Shown here piece after piece: positions 24,401-37,300 of a DNA stretch of 64,000 nt; position 1 is the stretch's first letter, and each line of letters opens with the position of its first letter. The DNA is from Bursaphelenchus xylophilus (Eukaryota > Nematoda > Chromadorea > Rhabditida > Aphelenchoididae): positions 8,990,001-9,054,000 of the forward strand of contig CAJFCV020000003.1 of assembly GCA_904066235.2 (NCBI GenBank), written 5' to 3'. The notes beneath the pieces were generated by a model, which saw only the letters and a program-made list of their open reading frames with translations, searched no databases and had not been told where the DNA came from. Made by a program: the position numbers and the translations under genes.

Positions 24401-27400
24401 ACGAGCCGTCTTGGGACCCAATCTCCTGCTAATGGAGCTCTCTAACGCCAAATACGCTCCATATCATGGCATATCACGGACCAGCCGCAGGTAAGAGCCC
24501 GCTTTAATTGTGGAGGCGGGGTTCATGAGAGGCGCGCATCGAGCCCCCTTTTTCTCCCGATCCCTGCGCTTGGCCGGGTGCGCGATCTTCCAAGGGGAAA
24601 ACGCAGGATCAGCTTCTTTTTTCCGGTCCCTCTCGTGGGTGTTTATCTTAGACGATCCCGGGGCCCCGGTTATCTGCCCCCTCCGGCCTTCTCTCGCACT
24701 TTGACACTTCAACAACCGCCTTTGTCCTGTTTACAAAACGCCTTTTTTTGTTGTAATCCTTGAACCAAAACTAATAATTTCCGCTATCTTCGCGGTGTGT
24801 ACATAGGAATTTGGGGGGATGTGCTCCGACGCCAGTGCTCTGGACGCAATATGTCCAAAAATATCTAGACGGCCTTTGTTTTGAGGGGATTTGATCAGCC
24901 GCGTGTCCTTGGGCCTGACAATGACCACTGTTCCTATTCAAATACAACAAATTTGGGGGGTTTCAAGACATTTCCGTTTTATGTAGTCGCTAGTATGCCC
25001 GTGGAAAGTGTGTACGAAAATTTGCGGGTAGGAAGAGCTGTTGAAAGTTTTTTATCAAGTCTATTTACTTTTAATTCGCCTATTTGTTGCAGGAGTTCGA
25101 TCGCGAGGCCGGGCCGGTTCAAAGTTATGACAACTACTGTCTAAATGAACGTTACTATCGCCAACGAAGACTTACTGAATACGAAGGTTATCAAGTAAGT
25201 TGTTTTGATGATTATTCTGTTTTAAAATACCAACTAATCTAACCTTGAAGTTTACACAAATATTGTAGAACTACCGCCCAATGGTCCCACCACCACCACC
25301 CCCTCCTCCCCCGCCACCAGCTGCCAAATCGCCCAATAAACTCCAATACCAACCGGGAATGACCAACAATCTGAGCTACACTCCCTCAACGAATCTGCCC
25401 AAGTCATCGATGAGTCAAACAAGACCACAGACCGCCTCCTTCAACGGGCCCTTCTTCAAGATGGAGGAGGTTTCGCCTCAAGATATCTCTTATAATCTGA
25501 AATACCAACAAAACGAGATCGACCGATCCTCGAGGTACGTGGGGAATGGAGGAGAAACGGTGGTTGTTTGGCCTCCGAACAGAGAAGAGGAGCATCCGAG
25601 GCCCACCTCAAGCCGATCGTTGAGGGATCCGGATCGGGTTGGCGAATACGAACGACAGAAACAGTTAGAATCCATAGCTATTCAACAGAAGAAACAAAAG
25701 GAGCAGGAGAACCTGGCAAAGCAATTCAAAGCAGCCCAACTTCAACAACAACGGCTGGAAAGTCGAGGATACGACACTGGGAGATTATCAGCTGAATACA
25801 AGCAAGAATACAAACAAGCGACGCCATCACCCGCTCTTCAGTCGGAGCCAGGACCAAGTCCAATGCTACGAGTCTACGAAACCCGCCCAATATCAGCTCA
25901 ATCGGCCGATTCGGCAAACAATCAGCCCAGTTGGCGGAGGACGTACATAGTGGAAGAGCAGGAAATCGCGGCCAGGAATGAGATCATCAAGAGCGAAGAG
26001 GTTTTGGAGCGAGAAAAGTTCGACATTGACCTTCTACAGCGACGAGACACCTTCGTGGAGAAGCCAGAGACACCGATTCAGATACAGAGGACGGGTAGAA
26101 GATGGGAACCTCCTCCAGAAGAGCCCTACGTGTGGCCAACGGCCTCGAGGAATGATGCCGAATTCAAATGGGTTCCTGTGGTAGGGGACCCGGGATATAA
26201 ACACGAAACGAACGCTTTTATTCCTACACCTTCACCACCACATTCACCAATCAAAGGACGAGGTAAGAGCAGCACTAATGTCTACGTAAATCGTCAAAAG
26301 CATCTTGGAGAGGCGACAGAGTTCATAATAATTGAATTTTTTAGGTACTGGCCCCTTAGACGACGTTGCTCAACGACAAACCCGACATCTTGTCACCCCA
26401 CAACCCGATGGAAGTCATAGACCCAAATCAGTATTCAAATCGCCTAGATCTACCCCAAGCGGCGGCTTCGTACCTCACGCACCAAACGCTGTTAGAGTTG
26501 CCAGGGATTCGCCTCAACCAACGAATGAACGAAGAGTTATTCAAGAGAGCAGATATCGAGTTATCAATGACTCTAGGAGGGAGGGAGAAGGTAAGGATTA
26601 ATCTCTAAAGATAATTAGACATTGATATTACGGAAGTAACACTCTAATTTTTAGTCGTAAATGACTGGGAGAAGATCTACGAGCTTCCTCCACATGCCTC
26701 AACATTAACGGAAAAGCAGCCACCCAGACGAATCGATGTCTCAAAACGGACGGAAATGTTCGAAAAGCGAGTACGACGAAGTCACAGTGCTCATCAATCT
26801 GTATGTCGGTTAAAAATAGTTTTTTTATATCTACTACAAATATCACGAATCAAGTACAATAGAATTCATAACCCAAGCTCCAATTCGAAAATTTTTCAGC
26901 GACATCATAGCACTCCGCTCACTGTCATCACCGATCCCCACGGCCGAAAAAGCTCGCATCAACCAATTCCCACGATTCGACATTCGACGAGATCGGACAG
27001 TTATCGAGACGAAATTCCATCAAGACCTTCGTCGGCGAGGTCTCAAAGAGCTGCGGAGATATTCAACGAAGCCACCAGGCCATCGCCACCTCCTCCGAGC
27101 TACAATCGCGCCAAACGATATGTTGTGCCGGCATTGCCACCGGGCAGAAAGGTACGGTTTTGAGATTTTTTGAGGAAAAAACACGCAACACAAACTTTAA
27201 AAAAAATTGGGAACTTCTTTTTTTCGGAAAATACAAAAATTGTTTTTCTCTTGTGGCATTATGCCAAAGGCAAGATTTCGTTCCGAGACCTTAAATTTTT
27301 TTACAATTTTGATTTTTTTAAAATTACAATATGAAATAAATTCGTAATGGTCAAATTTTTAGGAAAAGTCCCGCTCCTCTCCGCCACGACCTCCTCCCGG

Positions 27401-30400
27401 CAACACTCGCCGTCTGTTGGGGGTGGTACAAACCGCGGCCTCCAGCCATCAGCATAATCGACCACTCAGCGCCTCTCTGCAGGTCTCGCCGGATGTGCAC
27501 AGCATCTCGCCAGCCAGCAGCAAGTACCTCTGAACGGTTCCACTGCCATCATTCTCATACTCGGGTCCTCCTGTAATTATTGGATTCGGCCGCAGATTCG
27601 AATCCCTTGCCTCTTCTTTTTCTCTTTTTTGTCTTTCCTTTTTTCTCTCTTGATCGATGCAACTTGTTGACGATAATCGATTTCATTTCCGGTGCAGGTG
27701 TCAGCAGAGCCACGAACGGTAAGTGCTTGTCGTAATTTGGGGGAGGGCTGTATTAGATTAATCAAAAAAAAAATCAAAAAACTTTAACGGTTATATTCAA
27801 ATTAAAAAAAAATTTTTTGCATACAGCATCGATCAGGTTGATCGTTGAAAATTAGGGTTTAATTTTCGTCTCGTCAATTTCGATTGTCAAATTGAACTTT
27901 TACTTGTGAAATTTTTGTAGATTTTACAAAAAATCGTAGGAATTTAAAATTTAACGGTGAAATTAATCTTTTCTCTCTGATTACTCAAATTTTCGCCCCC
28001 AACTGCACAATTAGCCAGCATGTTCTCCAATTAAAGCTTGTAATTTTTCAGCACGACGATCTGGAGGAGTTGTCGCGCAAATCCCGCGAGTTGGCCGAGC
28101 GCTCCAAGTCCCGGCGCAGCGAGTTCAAGCTGGTCGGTTCGGAGATTGTGAAGACCGAGCCCGAGGCGGTTCCGCCACCGCCGCAAGCACTCAAGGTTTA
28201 CCTTTTTTTTCTCTTTATCAAGTTTGCTCATTAATTAGGGAGGTGTGATCGAAATAGTCGCGGAATCGGGAGTGTCTAATTCAGGGCTTTGTTTTGTGTT
28301 ATCCCTGTTAATAGACGAGTGAATTTTTAACATTAGTTATATCAGAGTGTAATATGAAGTAATGCCGTTGATTTTTGCTACAGAGTTTTTTTTAGTTTCT
28401 ATCATCGGCTTAACTTTATATTATACTGCCATTAATATCCCTGTGATTGTTGTGTCCTCTTCCTGTTACTGTTTTTCAGTTAAACTTGTAATGTTTTCGA
28501 CTACTAACTACTTTCTAGACCTCACCGAAAGATCAGTACTCCCCAGGCTCCGTTGGAACCACAACTTCAGCGGCCTTGCATCAATTAGATCGTGGGAGTG
28601 AATACATTACGGTAATTAGGAGATGACTAACCCTTTGGTTGAATGCTAACGACTAATATTGTTTGCGCCATAACCTTGCTATTTGTATGTAAATGCTGTT
28701 TTAGGATCAGTCTTCGGCGACCTGGCAGTATAACACGCATTATAACACACCGTTCAGCCCGAGGTCGGTGGTTTCGGTGAATGGGAATCGACGGAATGAC
28801 GATGGTCTTCTGAAGATCCGCACCTCACAGTCCGTCATGAATATCAGCAGAGCTGAGGTAAAGCCGGCCTAGGTCGTAATGGCCCTGAATTACTCTGTGT
28901 TTACTAACTGTTCGCTTATTAACAACGCTTTGCACTTCCGAATCCTATGGGGATAAAACCAGGGACATTTTATACGAAAGAAGTGATGACTTTAGTTGAG
29001 GTGACATTTTATACGAAAGAAATGGTGGCTTTAGTTGGGTGACATTTTATACGAAAGAAACGATGACTTTAATTGGGGTGACATTTTATACGAAAGAAAT
29101 GGTGACTTTAGTTGAGATGACATTTTATGCGAAAGAAACGGTGACTTTAGTTGGGGTGACATTTTATACGAAAAATGATGACTTTGCTTCGATGAAATTT
29201 TATATGACAAAATTAGCACTTCAATGTATCCATAAGAAGAAAGAATGACTTTCCCACAAGCACTTCCCAGCTTTTACCTTCCCTTAACAGGTCGAGACCA
29301 AGCCCTGGCCCCACATGCCAGCCGATTTGGACCCCGTCCCCGACTCTCCCCAATCCACCCTTGCCCGACAGTACCACGCAGAGCGCTACAGTAAAGTGAA
29401 TCACTACAACTCGATGCCCGCTTTGGACACGTCGGCCTCGGCGCGCGGGACCACCATCCAAATCCAGGTAGGGTTGGTGTGGCTTGGCGCACGTGATGGG
29501 CGGTGTTGGAAGACCTCGTTTTTCTCTCTTTTTCACGCTGTAATCTGCAATTTACACACCCGCAACTACTTCTTGCCTTTTTACTTTTGTTGGGTTTAGT
29601 TTTGACTCTTGTTTACAGGACGAGAAACAGCAACAACGAGTCGTAATGCAGCCCGCCGAAGAGAGCGAATCCAGATCGCAGCTGGTCCGGCAGACTCGCG
29701 AGGTCATCTCCAGCGGAAAGGTAGGAAATCTTTGAAGTTGTAACTAGGTAAATTTGAAAAAATGGCAAAAAAACGGAATTTCTTAGGCATAATTTATCTT
29801 GCAATTAGTCAAAAAATCAAAAAATAAAATCCTCCAAATTCCAGCCCCGAGTCACTGAGACAATTCAGCGTGTTGAGGAACGCAAAGTCACCGAAGAAAC
29901 CGAGCGTCGGGTACTTCGGCGAGAACGGAAACACCGAAGTCATCGTTCTGCTCATCGTTCCCATCATCAATCCTCAGGGCATCAGGAAGCCATCGGATGG
30001 CATGAGGGCGGTGGAACAGGTAAGACGCGCTCTATTACTAATAAACTAACAACTACTAATTTAATAATTGCTAATCTCTAACCCAGGACAGCCACTAACC
30101 CACTATGAGGAATCTCGGAGCCAACATCCGTCGTTCGAGTATATCAAGGAAGAAAGTTTGTTGTTAACGAGTAGGTAGACCACTAACCCCAATAATATCA
30201 TCTATAAGCCTTAAAAAGACATTACTTGCTCAAAACACAATCATTTTCATATTACACTAGCCATTTCCAGCCCATCGAAGCAGCTCTGCCTCACGAGGCG
30301 GGTCCTACTACACCGCCGGCAATGGATACGACCGCTACGGTGGCTACAATCCTCCACCACCACCCAGAGACTACCCGGTTGGGTATCATCGGGGCTACGA

Positions 30401-30488
30401 GCCCACTTATTACCATACCTCATACAACGGATACGACATGCCTCCGGCATATCCGCGGCGCACCGCCAGCGCCACTTTGTACCACTGA
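21485..30488 (+). CDS. Large Pro-rich, low-complexity scaffold-like protein, family not recognised
   Basis: Twenty-one exons give 1221 aa: 21485-21514, 21887-22015, 23607-23867, 23952-24107, 24154-24195, 24264-24284, 25093-25194, 25269-26262, 26345-26590, 26655-26800, 26900-27151, 27363-27482, 27698-27718, 28052-28195, 28519-28611, 28705-28857, 29291-29467, 29619-29720, 29845-30019, 30087-30170, 30271-30488. The exon sum is divisible by three. Visible features: N-terminal Ser/Thr-rich part; QPWNKPDWPGAS; a short helix (ESLRELEQIRKSIETLQK); an 11-Pro run after residue 250 that could bind profilin, SH3 or EVH1 domains; Gln/Lys-rich helix (about 385-420); many Arg-Ser-Ser-Pro segments; Tyr/Gly-rich tail ending SATLYH. 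No catalytic or membrane motif. It could be a cytoskeletal or muscle attachment scaffold, which is inference only. Many microexons in phase 0 suggest alternative splicing. Confidence 0.8.
22048..23534. mobile_element. 1.49-kb fold-back element with ~590-bp inverted arms
   Basis: Left arm 22048-22636 and right arm 22945-23534 are near-perfect inverted copies around a ~308-bp centre. Ends are TACTCCCCGTACAATG and its complement, flanked by TA on both sides. No transposase-like frame is inside. It fills intron 2 of the scaffold gene. Its arms differ at scattered bases, so it is not brand new. Confidence 0.85.
24995..25027 (+). CDS. Candidate alternative first exon of the scaffold gene
   Basis: ATG followed by 11 codons (MPVESVYENLR) and a GTAGG donor. 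It ends in phase 0 like exon 6, so it can splice directly to the exon at 25093. The preceding ~700 bp (24330-24990) contain a GC-rich block resembling an internal promoter. No acceptor would let it act as an internal exon in phase. Confidence 0.5.
27363..27533 (+). CDS. Alternative terminal exon of the scaffold gene (short form)
   Basis: If the donor at 27483 (CAG then GTCTCG) is not used, the frame runs on for 16 codons to TGA at 27531-27533, ending SSKYL. The read-through codons look coding (Ser/Pro-rich like the rest), so a short isoform is plausible. Confidence 0.45.
   Translation, partial: EKSRSSPPRPPPGNTRRLLGVVQTAASSHQHNRPLSASLQVSPDVHSISPASSKYL
28964..29212. repeat. Intronic 39-bp minisatellite
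   Basis: About 6.5 tandem units of 39 bp, each starting GACATTTTATACGAAAGAAA; unit starts at 28964, 29003, 29041, 29080, 29119, 29158 and 29194. The last unit is degenerate. It lies in intron 16 of the scaffold gene. The unit length is a multiple of three, so open frames cross it on both strands, but no splice signals use them. Confidence 0.9.
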
Positions 30489-31387
30489 ATATCGATTTTC
30501 GCTTGCTCATCGTCTACATACCGTCTCCTTGTAACGAAACCAATGTGCCACAACTTTCGGAACCCAAATCGGCTCTCTTTTTTAAAAACTTTCAGACATC
30601 TATCAGAAACTTTTAATTCGAATAAAGATAAAAGAGTACAGAACCATTACTTCACCCCAAAATAAAGCAAATTCAACCGATTTAAAGATAAACCCATTTA
30701 TTACCGACACTTATCACCAGTTAAACATAGAGAGTTCCGAGAAATTTGAGAAAATATCTGATATTGTACATGACCTACTATAATATTAAATTTATAGTCT
30801 TTCATAGACAAAATCATTGCTTTCACTACTCTCAGAGCTCGTTTGAAAGAATAAAAAAGTTGAAACAATGCAATATACATATACATAGAAGCATTACCGA
30901 GGAATTGAATACATAATCGTTTGCCCGTATAAATGTTTTACATGATGGTTTAGATAGAATACATCTATGCTATGACAACAAAAACCTTGATTTTGGGGCT
31001 CTGCAGCCATCAGCAATATTTTTATCAACATATGGGATAAAAGATTGATCAAAGATCCCATCTTTTATATTACACTTGCCAACTCTGATATTACCAATGG
31101 CCAGAGCCCGCTGAAGCAGCAAGATATCGATATACAGATCTTATATATGGGGAGTTCTAACCGCGTAGTTGGACGACGGCCCGCTTAACCATATCTTGGA
31201 GAAGATATACAATGATTACAAATAGATCAGGGAGATACGGGACCAATGACTAGATCGCGAAACAAACACTATATTCTACACATCCGACGCGCTTTTTAAG
31301 AGGTCGGGGCATCACTATGCCTGTTTACTCGGCCCTGCAGGATGATTTAGATATCAAACTCGGAGAAATCAAACTTTGATATCATGT
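30489..31387. other. Convergent 3' gap with poly(A) signal
   Basis: AATAAA at 30621-30626 probably ends the scaffold transcript. The rest is 3' flank of the MOB2-like gene, with a dispersed-motif copy TATATTACACTTG at about 31066. No gene seen. Confidence 0.45.
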
Positions 31388-34300
31388 TCAACATGTCTGG
31401 GACTGAGCCACACCGGGGTTGGTGGATACGGCCGAATGGCCTCCCCACGACCCGCTTTTCGATGTTGGGACCCGCGACCATGCATCGTCTTGATCAATGT
31501 TCTCCACGACGCCTCCGCTTCGTTTTGCCGGCGGTGCTTGTAGACACAAAGGCCGGACCAAGTGCAAGGTGTTGGTGAGGGAGGTGAGTTCCTTAGGCTC
31601 TAGTAAATTATACAGTCGGGCAATGGATGCCATATGGGCCAAGACTAGGGCAGTTTGGGGCCGGAGGTTGAGAACATGCATAATGTCCCAATGTTTTGCG
31701 TAGAGATGGCCACAGCAATGCCATAGTAATTTCACCATTCTCCGGCAGTGTTGTTCAAAGTCGGCTGGGAATGGGGCTCCTAAAATCGATAAACATATCA
31801 AAGTAAACTCTCTAACGTACCGTATTTTGTTGGAAAAACGGCTTCATTGCTTCTTGTGCCTTCCGAATACGACATTACACAATCAATGTATCTGGGGGCC
31901 GAGAACTGATGTCTTTTCCCTTTCTCATCCGTCCATGAGGCCTTCGTACAACCGGGGTAGTTCATGTTGGGGCAGTTGCCGGGGGTGCAGTTCTCGGAGA
32001 CCGCTCCACACAATGCGTTGACATGTTCGAAGAGGGCAAGCACTAAAAACATACAAGCCATCAGCATTAGATGGTAAACAAGGAAAAGAAGTTCCGTTTC
32101 GTTAAAAATAGATGCCCTAATGATCCGAAATCATCAAGCATGATAACAACTGCAATTGCAAAAAAATCATACAGTAGCGCGCTTGTAAATATAAATAATA
32201 AACATCCATAAAAATGGAGGTCTATACTCTGACCCGAGGGAAGTTGATTACGAGTTTACAACGCCCAAAACTGTTGGCTGTAGTCTTATGGTTCCTTATC
32301 AAAAAAGGATTGTCCATTAGGCAACATGATAATGTAAGATTCAAAACTATAAAATACAAAAAAATAACGTCATCAAAAAACAAGACGTTATCTGAATCAT
32401 GACCTTGCGTAAAAACAAAATTTCAACATTCCGAGTTAGCAGCCAACAAAAAATAAAATAAAATTATTGGCTAATCAAGCAAAATATTCCACGCTTACCA
32501 TGCGTTGCCAGCCATTCATTTCTATCGACCGCGTACGGGATTTCCGTCAGCTTATCCAGCATGGCATTGTCGAACGAATCCGCCACACAAGTCTCGCTGG
32601 ATGGCGCTTTTCTGGTCTTGTTTGTGGATGAATGTGACGCACTGACCACACCCGTCTTCTTGTTGTGCGTTAGGGGTCCCGTGTTCACATTGTTTCGGTT
32701 CTCCTTGTTCAGGTCCGCTTTTCGTCGAGATCGGCTGGAAATTAAAGGAATTAAATTAGTGCTGACGTCGGTATAAACCCCTTAAACTCTGCTTTTCTTT
32801 TTGCCCTTCCGCTGTCATCAATTTTACAGCGCTTGAAGGGTGGCGGAAGCAGAAATGAATCATTACTTTTACAGCTTTCTTTATTTTTACCCTTTTTATT
32901 GCTCTAGAGCTACAGCAACCTTTACACCTAATGCTATCAAGAGATTTGCCCGCCTTTACCTCGGATTCTTCACGAAAATACAGCTGCCAAAAAAGTTTTT
33001 GCGCCACAAATGGATGGAGGACTTGATCCGCTCGAAGCGGCTCTTCTCTGTTTGGGCATCGGCCGCCGAAACGGAGCGGGCATGGGGACGGGGAAGGGAC
33101 GATTCGTCCGGGCACACGGCTACCTTGGCGCCCATTCTAATTCGACGGAAAGCTCGCAAATTCCTCGGACTCAGACAGTCGCAGCACCGCGGTGCATTCC
33201 AACAATTGAAACAGCCAGTAAACCGGAATCCTGATATTATACTTGATCAAAAAAGGCTTTTCTCGACAAAAGGCCCACAAACAACCAATAAATTCCGCAC
33301 GGGCAGAGAAGAGCTAAACGAAACCTTTTATGGGTGGAGTGAATAATTCGAGGGCTTGGAATTCATGCGATGATAACATGGAATAAAAAACAAGAGCGAC
33401 GAAATTCGTGATAACAAAATTCAGAGACAAGACAGGGCCGAATCGATGGTCAGTCTACGGACTTCGTGAACAGAGTCATGTGCGGCGAGTAATAATAGTA
33501 CCGAGGGGCGACTGATAAAGCCGGAGGTACGTCAATAAAAAGAAAACGAGGAGAGTGGCATCCACAAAAACAGAAATCATTGCACTTCGCTTGCAGGCAA
33601 CGGGAACGGAGAGAAAATGGATAAACAGATCGGGAATTAGTCGAAAAAGGGCGGTTAAGGATCGACGGATTCATCGACGTCTGGATTCTCGCGATCCACC
33701 ACGAAAACAACGGCTGATCGGGTTATCTTCGAGAAAAGAAGACGAGGAGGAGAAAACCGAGATAATACAATAAAAATAATGTCGTTGAAAGAGCAAATTG
33801 CTATACAATTTGAGAATTGGGAAGGTCCGACCTTGTCCGGCTTCCTCCTTCCCCCTCAACGACTCCCCAACATCAGCCGGCGTCGCTCGAATCAGGATGA
33901 ATTCGAAAGAGACGAAGCACTGATAAAGATCACCCATTCCCGTCGTTTTTTCGATTTTTGCGCCGGTTCCGGCCCCGGCAAACCCGTCGTTGCGCAACCG
34001 AAGCAAGCTTTTAACTATACGAACTGATTTCGCTGATTGTAAGAGAAATTACAGTGAATACCCGTTTTCTTCAGAGCTCAACGAATCTGCGGGAGATTAA
34101 ACAAAATTCTCATCAAAAATGAGCTTAAAAGAACAAAAAATAATCTCTCCAAAAAGACTGGAAACCCTACAAAACAATCGAATAACTTCAAAGACGCCAT
34201 ATTCCTTCGTCAAAACCCCTTTCGCACAGAACTATACTAATTAGAGCCCCGAATCGAGTAATATCAGCTTCTACGGATCGCCAACCGCTACCCCACCGGG

Positions 34301-37300
34301 GGCGATTCGTCAAGGCTAATTTCGTGCAAATCGCCGCGAATCCCGTTGATCCAACCTACCCGAGAAGGCGGTAGCATTCAGCCAAACACGAAGCCATCGC
34401 TCGTCTGTCACCAGCTTAATTTAACCATCTATTAACACAGTAGTTTGCCGCCACAAGAGTTTCTATTAACAAAAAAAAATTAGAGAAGAGGTGGGAGAAG
34501 AAGAAGAAGAGTGCGAAGAAGACAGTGTCGAGAAGAGAAGAAGAGGGCCGGACGAAAGATCAAACGCGCAAACCAGTCAATGTAAAAGAAACTACTGCTA
34601 CAAAAGGAAAGAAAAAAGTCAGAAGAGGTACTTACAAGATCGCTCTTGCTATGAAAGAAAGAATGGAGTTTCAAACCGTCCCTGGGGGATTAAAAAAACG
34701 GTCTGGGATGGAAAAAAGAACGGCTGGAACTCAAAACAGCCTCAATATGTCATAAAACACATTCCCCATCTCATGAACCCGGAATATAAAAGATTGAGAC
34801 ACTCGAGAGTCGGGAATTTAAACTCATAAAAAGGTGTGCCCGGCATTGGAGGGAAAAGCGACGACAAAGAGAAAGGTGAGGAAGAACAAACCGGAAGGAT
34901 TCCTGAAGGACCACACCTTCCACGACCAGGATACAAGCTGGGGAAAGCGACTTTCCTCGGGGGTTTTCACACCCTCCCCCGGTCGTTTCCGACCCCTCAC
35001 CAATCAACCTTCAAATCCCCTTTTTTGACCCGCTTTTCTGTTGTTATTTCCCTTGTTTACGTGACCAAAATTAATCAGCCTTCGGAAGGACTTACGTCGC
35101 AAAAGTCATAATATTGGAGATGATCGTTTTGACCAGGCAACAGCCCTCGGCGTCCGTCATCAAGTCCACCGAGTTCTGCCTTATGGCGGGCGAGTTGGAG
35201 CAGCTGCCGAAGGATAAATTGCTGGGTCCGGGAATGCTGTGCGACGTAGTGATCATCATTCGTCAAATCAGTATAATTTCTCAACAATGACGAGTTCTCT
35301 TTTTAGGACGACGGGGGGTGAGAACGCCGCTCCTTCTTTCTCTCGCTCGTTTTTTGCCTGGGAACAACCGATAATGATTATATACAGGAATCAGCACGCA
35401 AGACACGAGCGGGGCGCGACCTTCGAGACCTTTGATACACGACTTTCCCGTCCTTTGATACACACGCAGATGGCCGCAAACGCGTTTGCAAATAAACGAC
35501 GAAAGAGAAACGGGGCGAACCAAAAACAAGCAAGACGACTTTGTGTGAAAACGAAACCCGAGACTCTTGAAACAAGAGGTCATAACACAACGCCGGACCG
35601 GTGGTCAAAACGTAAAACATTCGCGATCTGAACATTTTTGTTGGCTGCGTCAGAACAGGGCAAGCCGCCGCAATAATGGGTTCAAAAAGTGAAGGGATTG
35701 AAAGCCACAACATCAAAATAAAGGAGCCAAAACATTTGAGAAACAAACAAGAGACCGAAGATCCGTTCGAGACTTTCGTAAAACCCCACCACAAAAAAAA
35801 TATGTAAATGGAAAGGCGAGGAGACAAACAAGATTTCGTCAGGACAAATGACCGACGCAAACACGATAAATCAAACGAAAGCAGGTGCTGAGATCAGTAT
35901 CAAGGCCATTCGAGGGGAAGCGATGAAGAGACCAGACAGAAGGCCATATGAAATCGCGGATCGCCATAAAAACATGAGGAAAAAGTCATGGGCTCCTCAA
36001 AATAAAAGATCGTATATTCAACAAGGTCGTTTCTAACGAACAGAGAAGATCGGCGGTTCCAGAGAGCCTCACAAGACCCCGACCACGTGAGAATGGGCCG
36101 TTTTCGGGGCGGCGACGCGGCCGTGACATCATTTCCCGAACGTTCGCTGATCAGCCATCATCGAATGTGGGGTTTTTTGAAATCGAAATGGAGCGCGCTT
36201 GGAATTTCAAAACGATGGGAAGTGTGGGGGGATTGTTTGAGCGTCCTCCAAATGGATTCGGCTCCCATTTTCATCGGAATGACCGCTTCGCGAAAGGTGC
36301 CGCGGAAGTCACAAGGAATTCCCTGAATTGGTCGTAAAATTGGCCCGCACATGTTCGTGTGTTCCTCTAATTTTGCGGGCCGTATTCATAAGCAATTCGG
36401 ACTGGGGCTTCTCTTTGCAAGAATACCTTTATTTTTCAGCCCAGAGTTCCCAAAATACCCCCAGTAAACCGCGATTGTTTGTAACGACCCATGTCCTTTA
36501 CAAAAACTTATACGAAGACTTTACGGTTGCTTTTGTTCAGGCAATGGTATAAAAAAACGACGAACAAAAGTCGGGGACCTCGTGGAAAACGATAAAAAAA
36601 GCAGCCGTTTATTTGGTCGGGAAGGGGAGAAGAGCACCGCGGGGCAATTACCTATTAGAATGCAATAGCACCGGGCCAACCCAAGACGGGGGAGAAAAGT
36701 GGGGGTTATGAGGGCGGCGGTAACACCTGAATAAAACGTTTACCAAAACGACGCGAAATTAATTCCTCTTGTGGAAGAAAGGGAAGGGGCTGGCAGTTGG
36801 AAGAACAAGTGCGCGACAAGTTCAAACGAGGACAAGAGGGGCTTGAGTGGCGCTCGAGTGCACTGATTGCCTTTGGAGTTTTGACCATGTTATGTATGGT
36901 AAAAGCGCACCGAGTGGATCAATGTTTGACTGTTCGCATTCAGTGAGACAGCGACTTTACGAAGGTAATTTCCAATCAAAACAAGGTTCCATTAAAGCAA
37001 TCCTTTTTTACAAGAAAAGCGCTTCTATGGGGTATGGAGTTACAGATCGAGTCATATACCAAAAAATCGCAAAATTTTTCTGATTCAGAATATGTAAAAG
37101 TTAGCTGCCTAATCTCGGTTTGTAAGGGTGAAAAAACCCTCGGAACTTTTCTCGAAACACCACGAAAATGCCTTTTTTACCAAGTTTTAACCAAATCAAA
37201 AGCTTTGCTTTGAGCTACAGTAAACCCTGACATCTTGACAAGCCTTAAAATATCATACTTGGTTAATACTACACTTTAATTAGTAGTTCCAATATAAAAA

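Noticed and set aside
29031..29248. Repetitive open frames on both strands
   Set aside because: Created by the 39-bp minisatellite, not by coding constraint.
32840..33346. 168-codon plus-strand open frame
   Set aside because: No splice sites, no recognisable protein, and it overlaps a minus-strand exon candidate that fits MOB2 phase.
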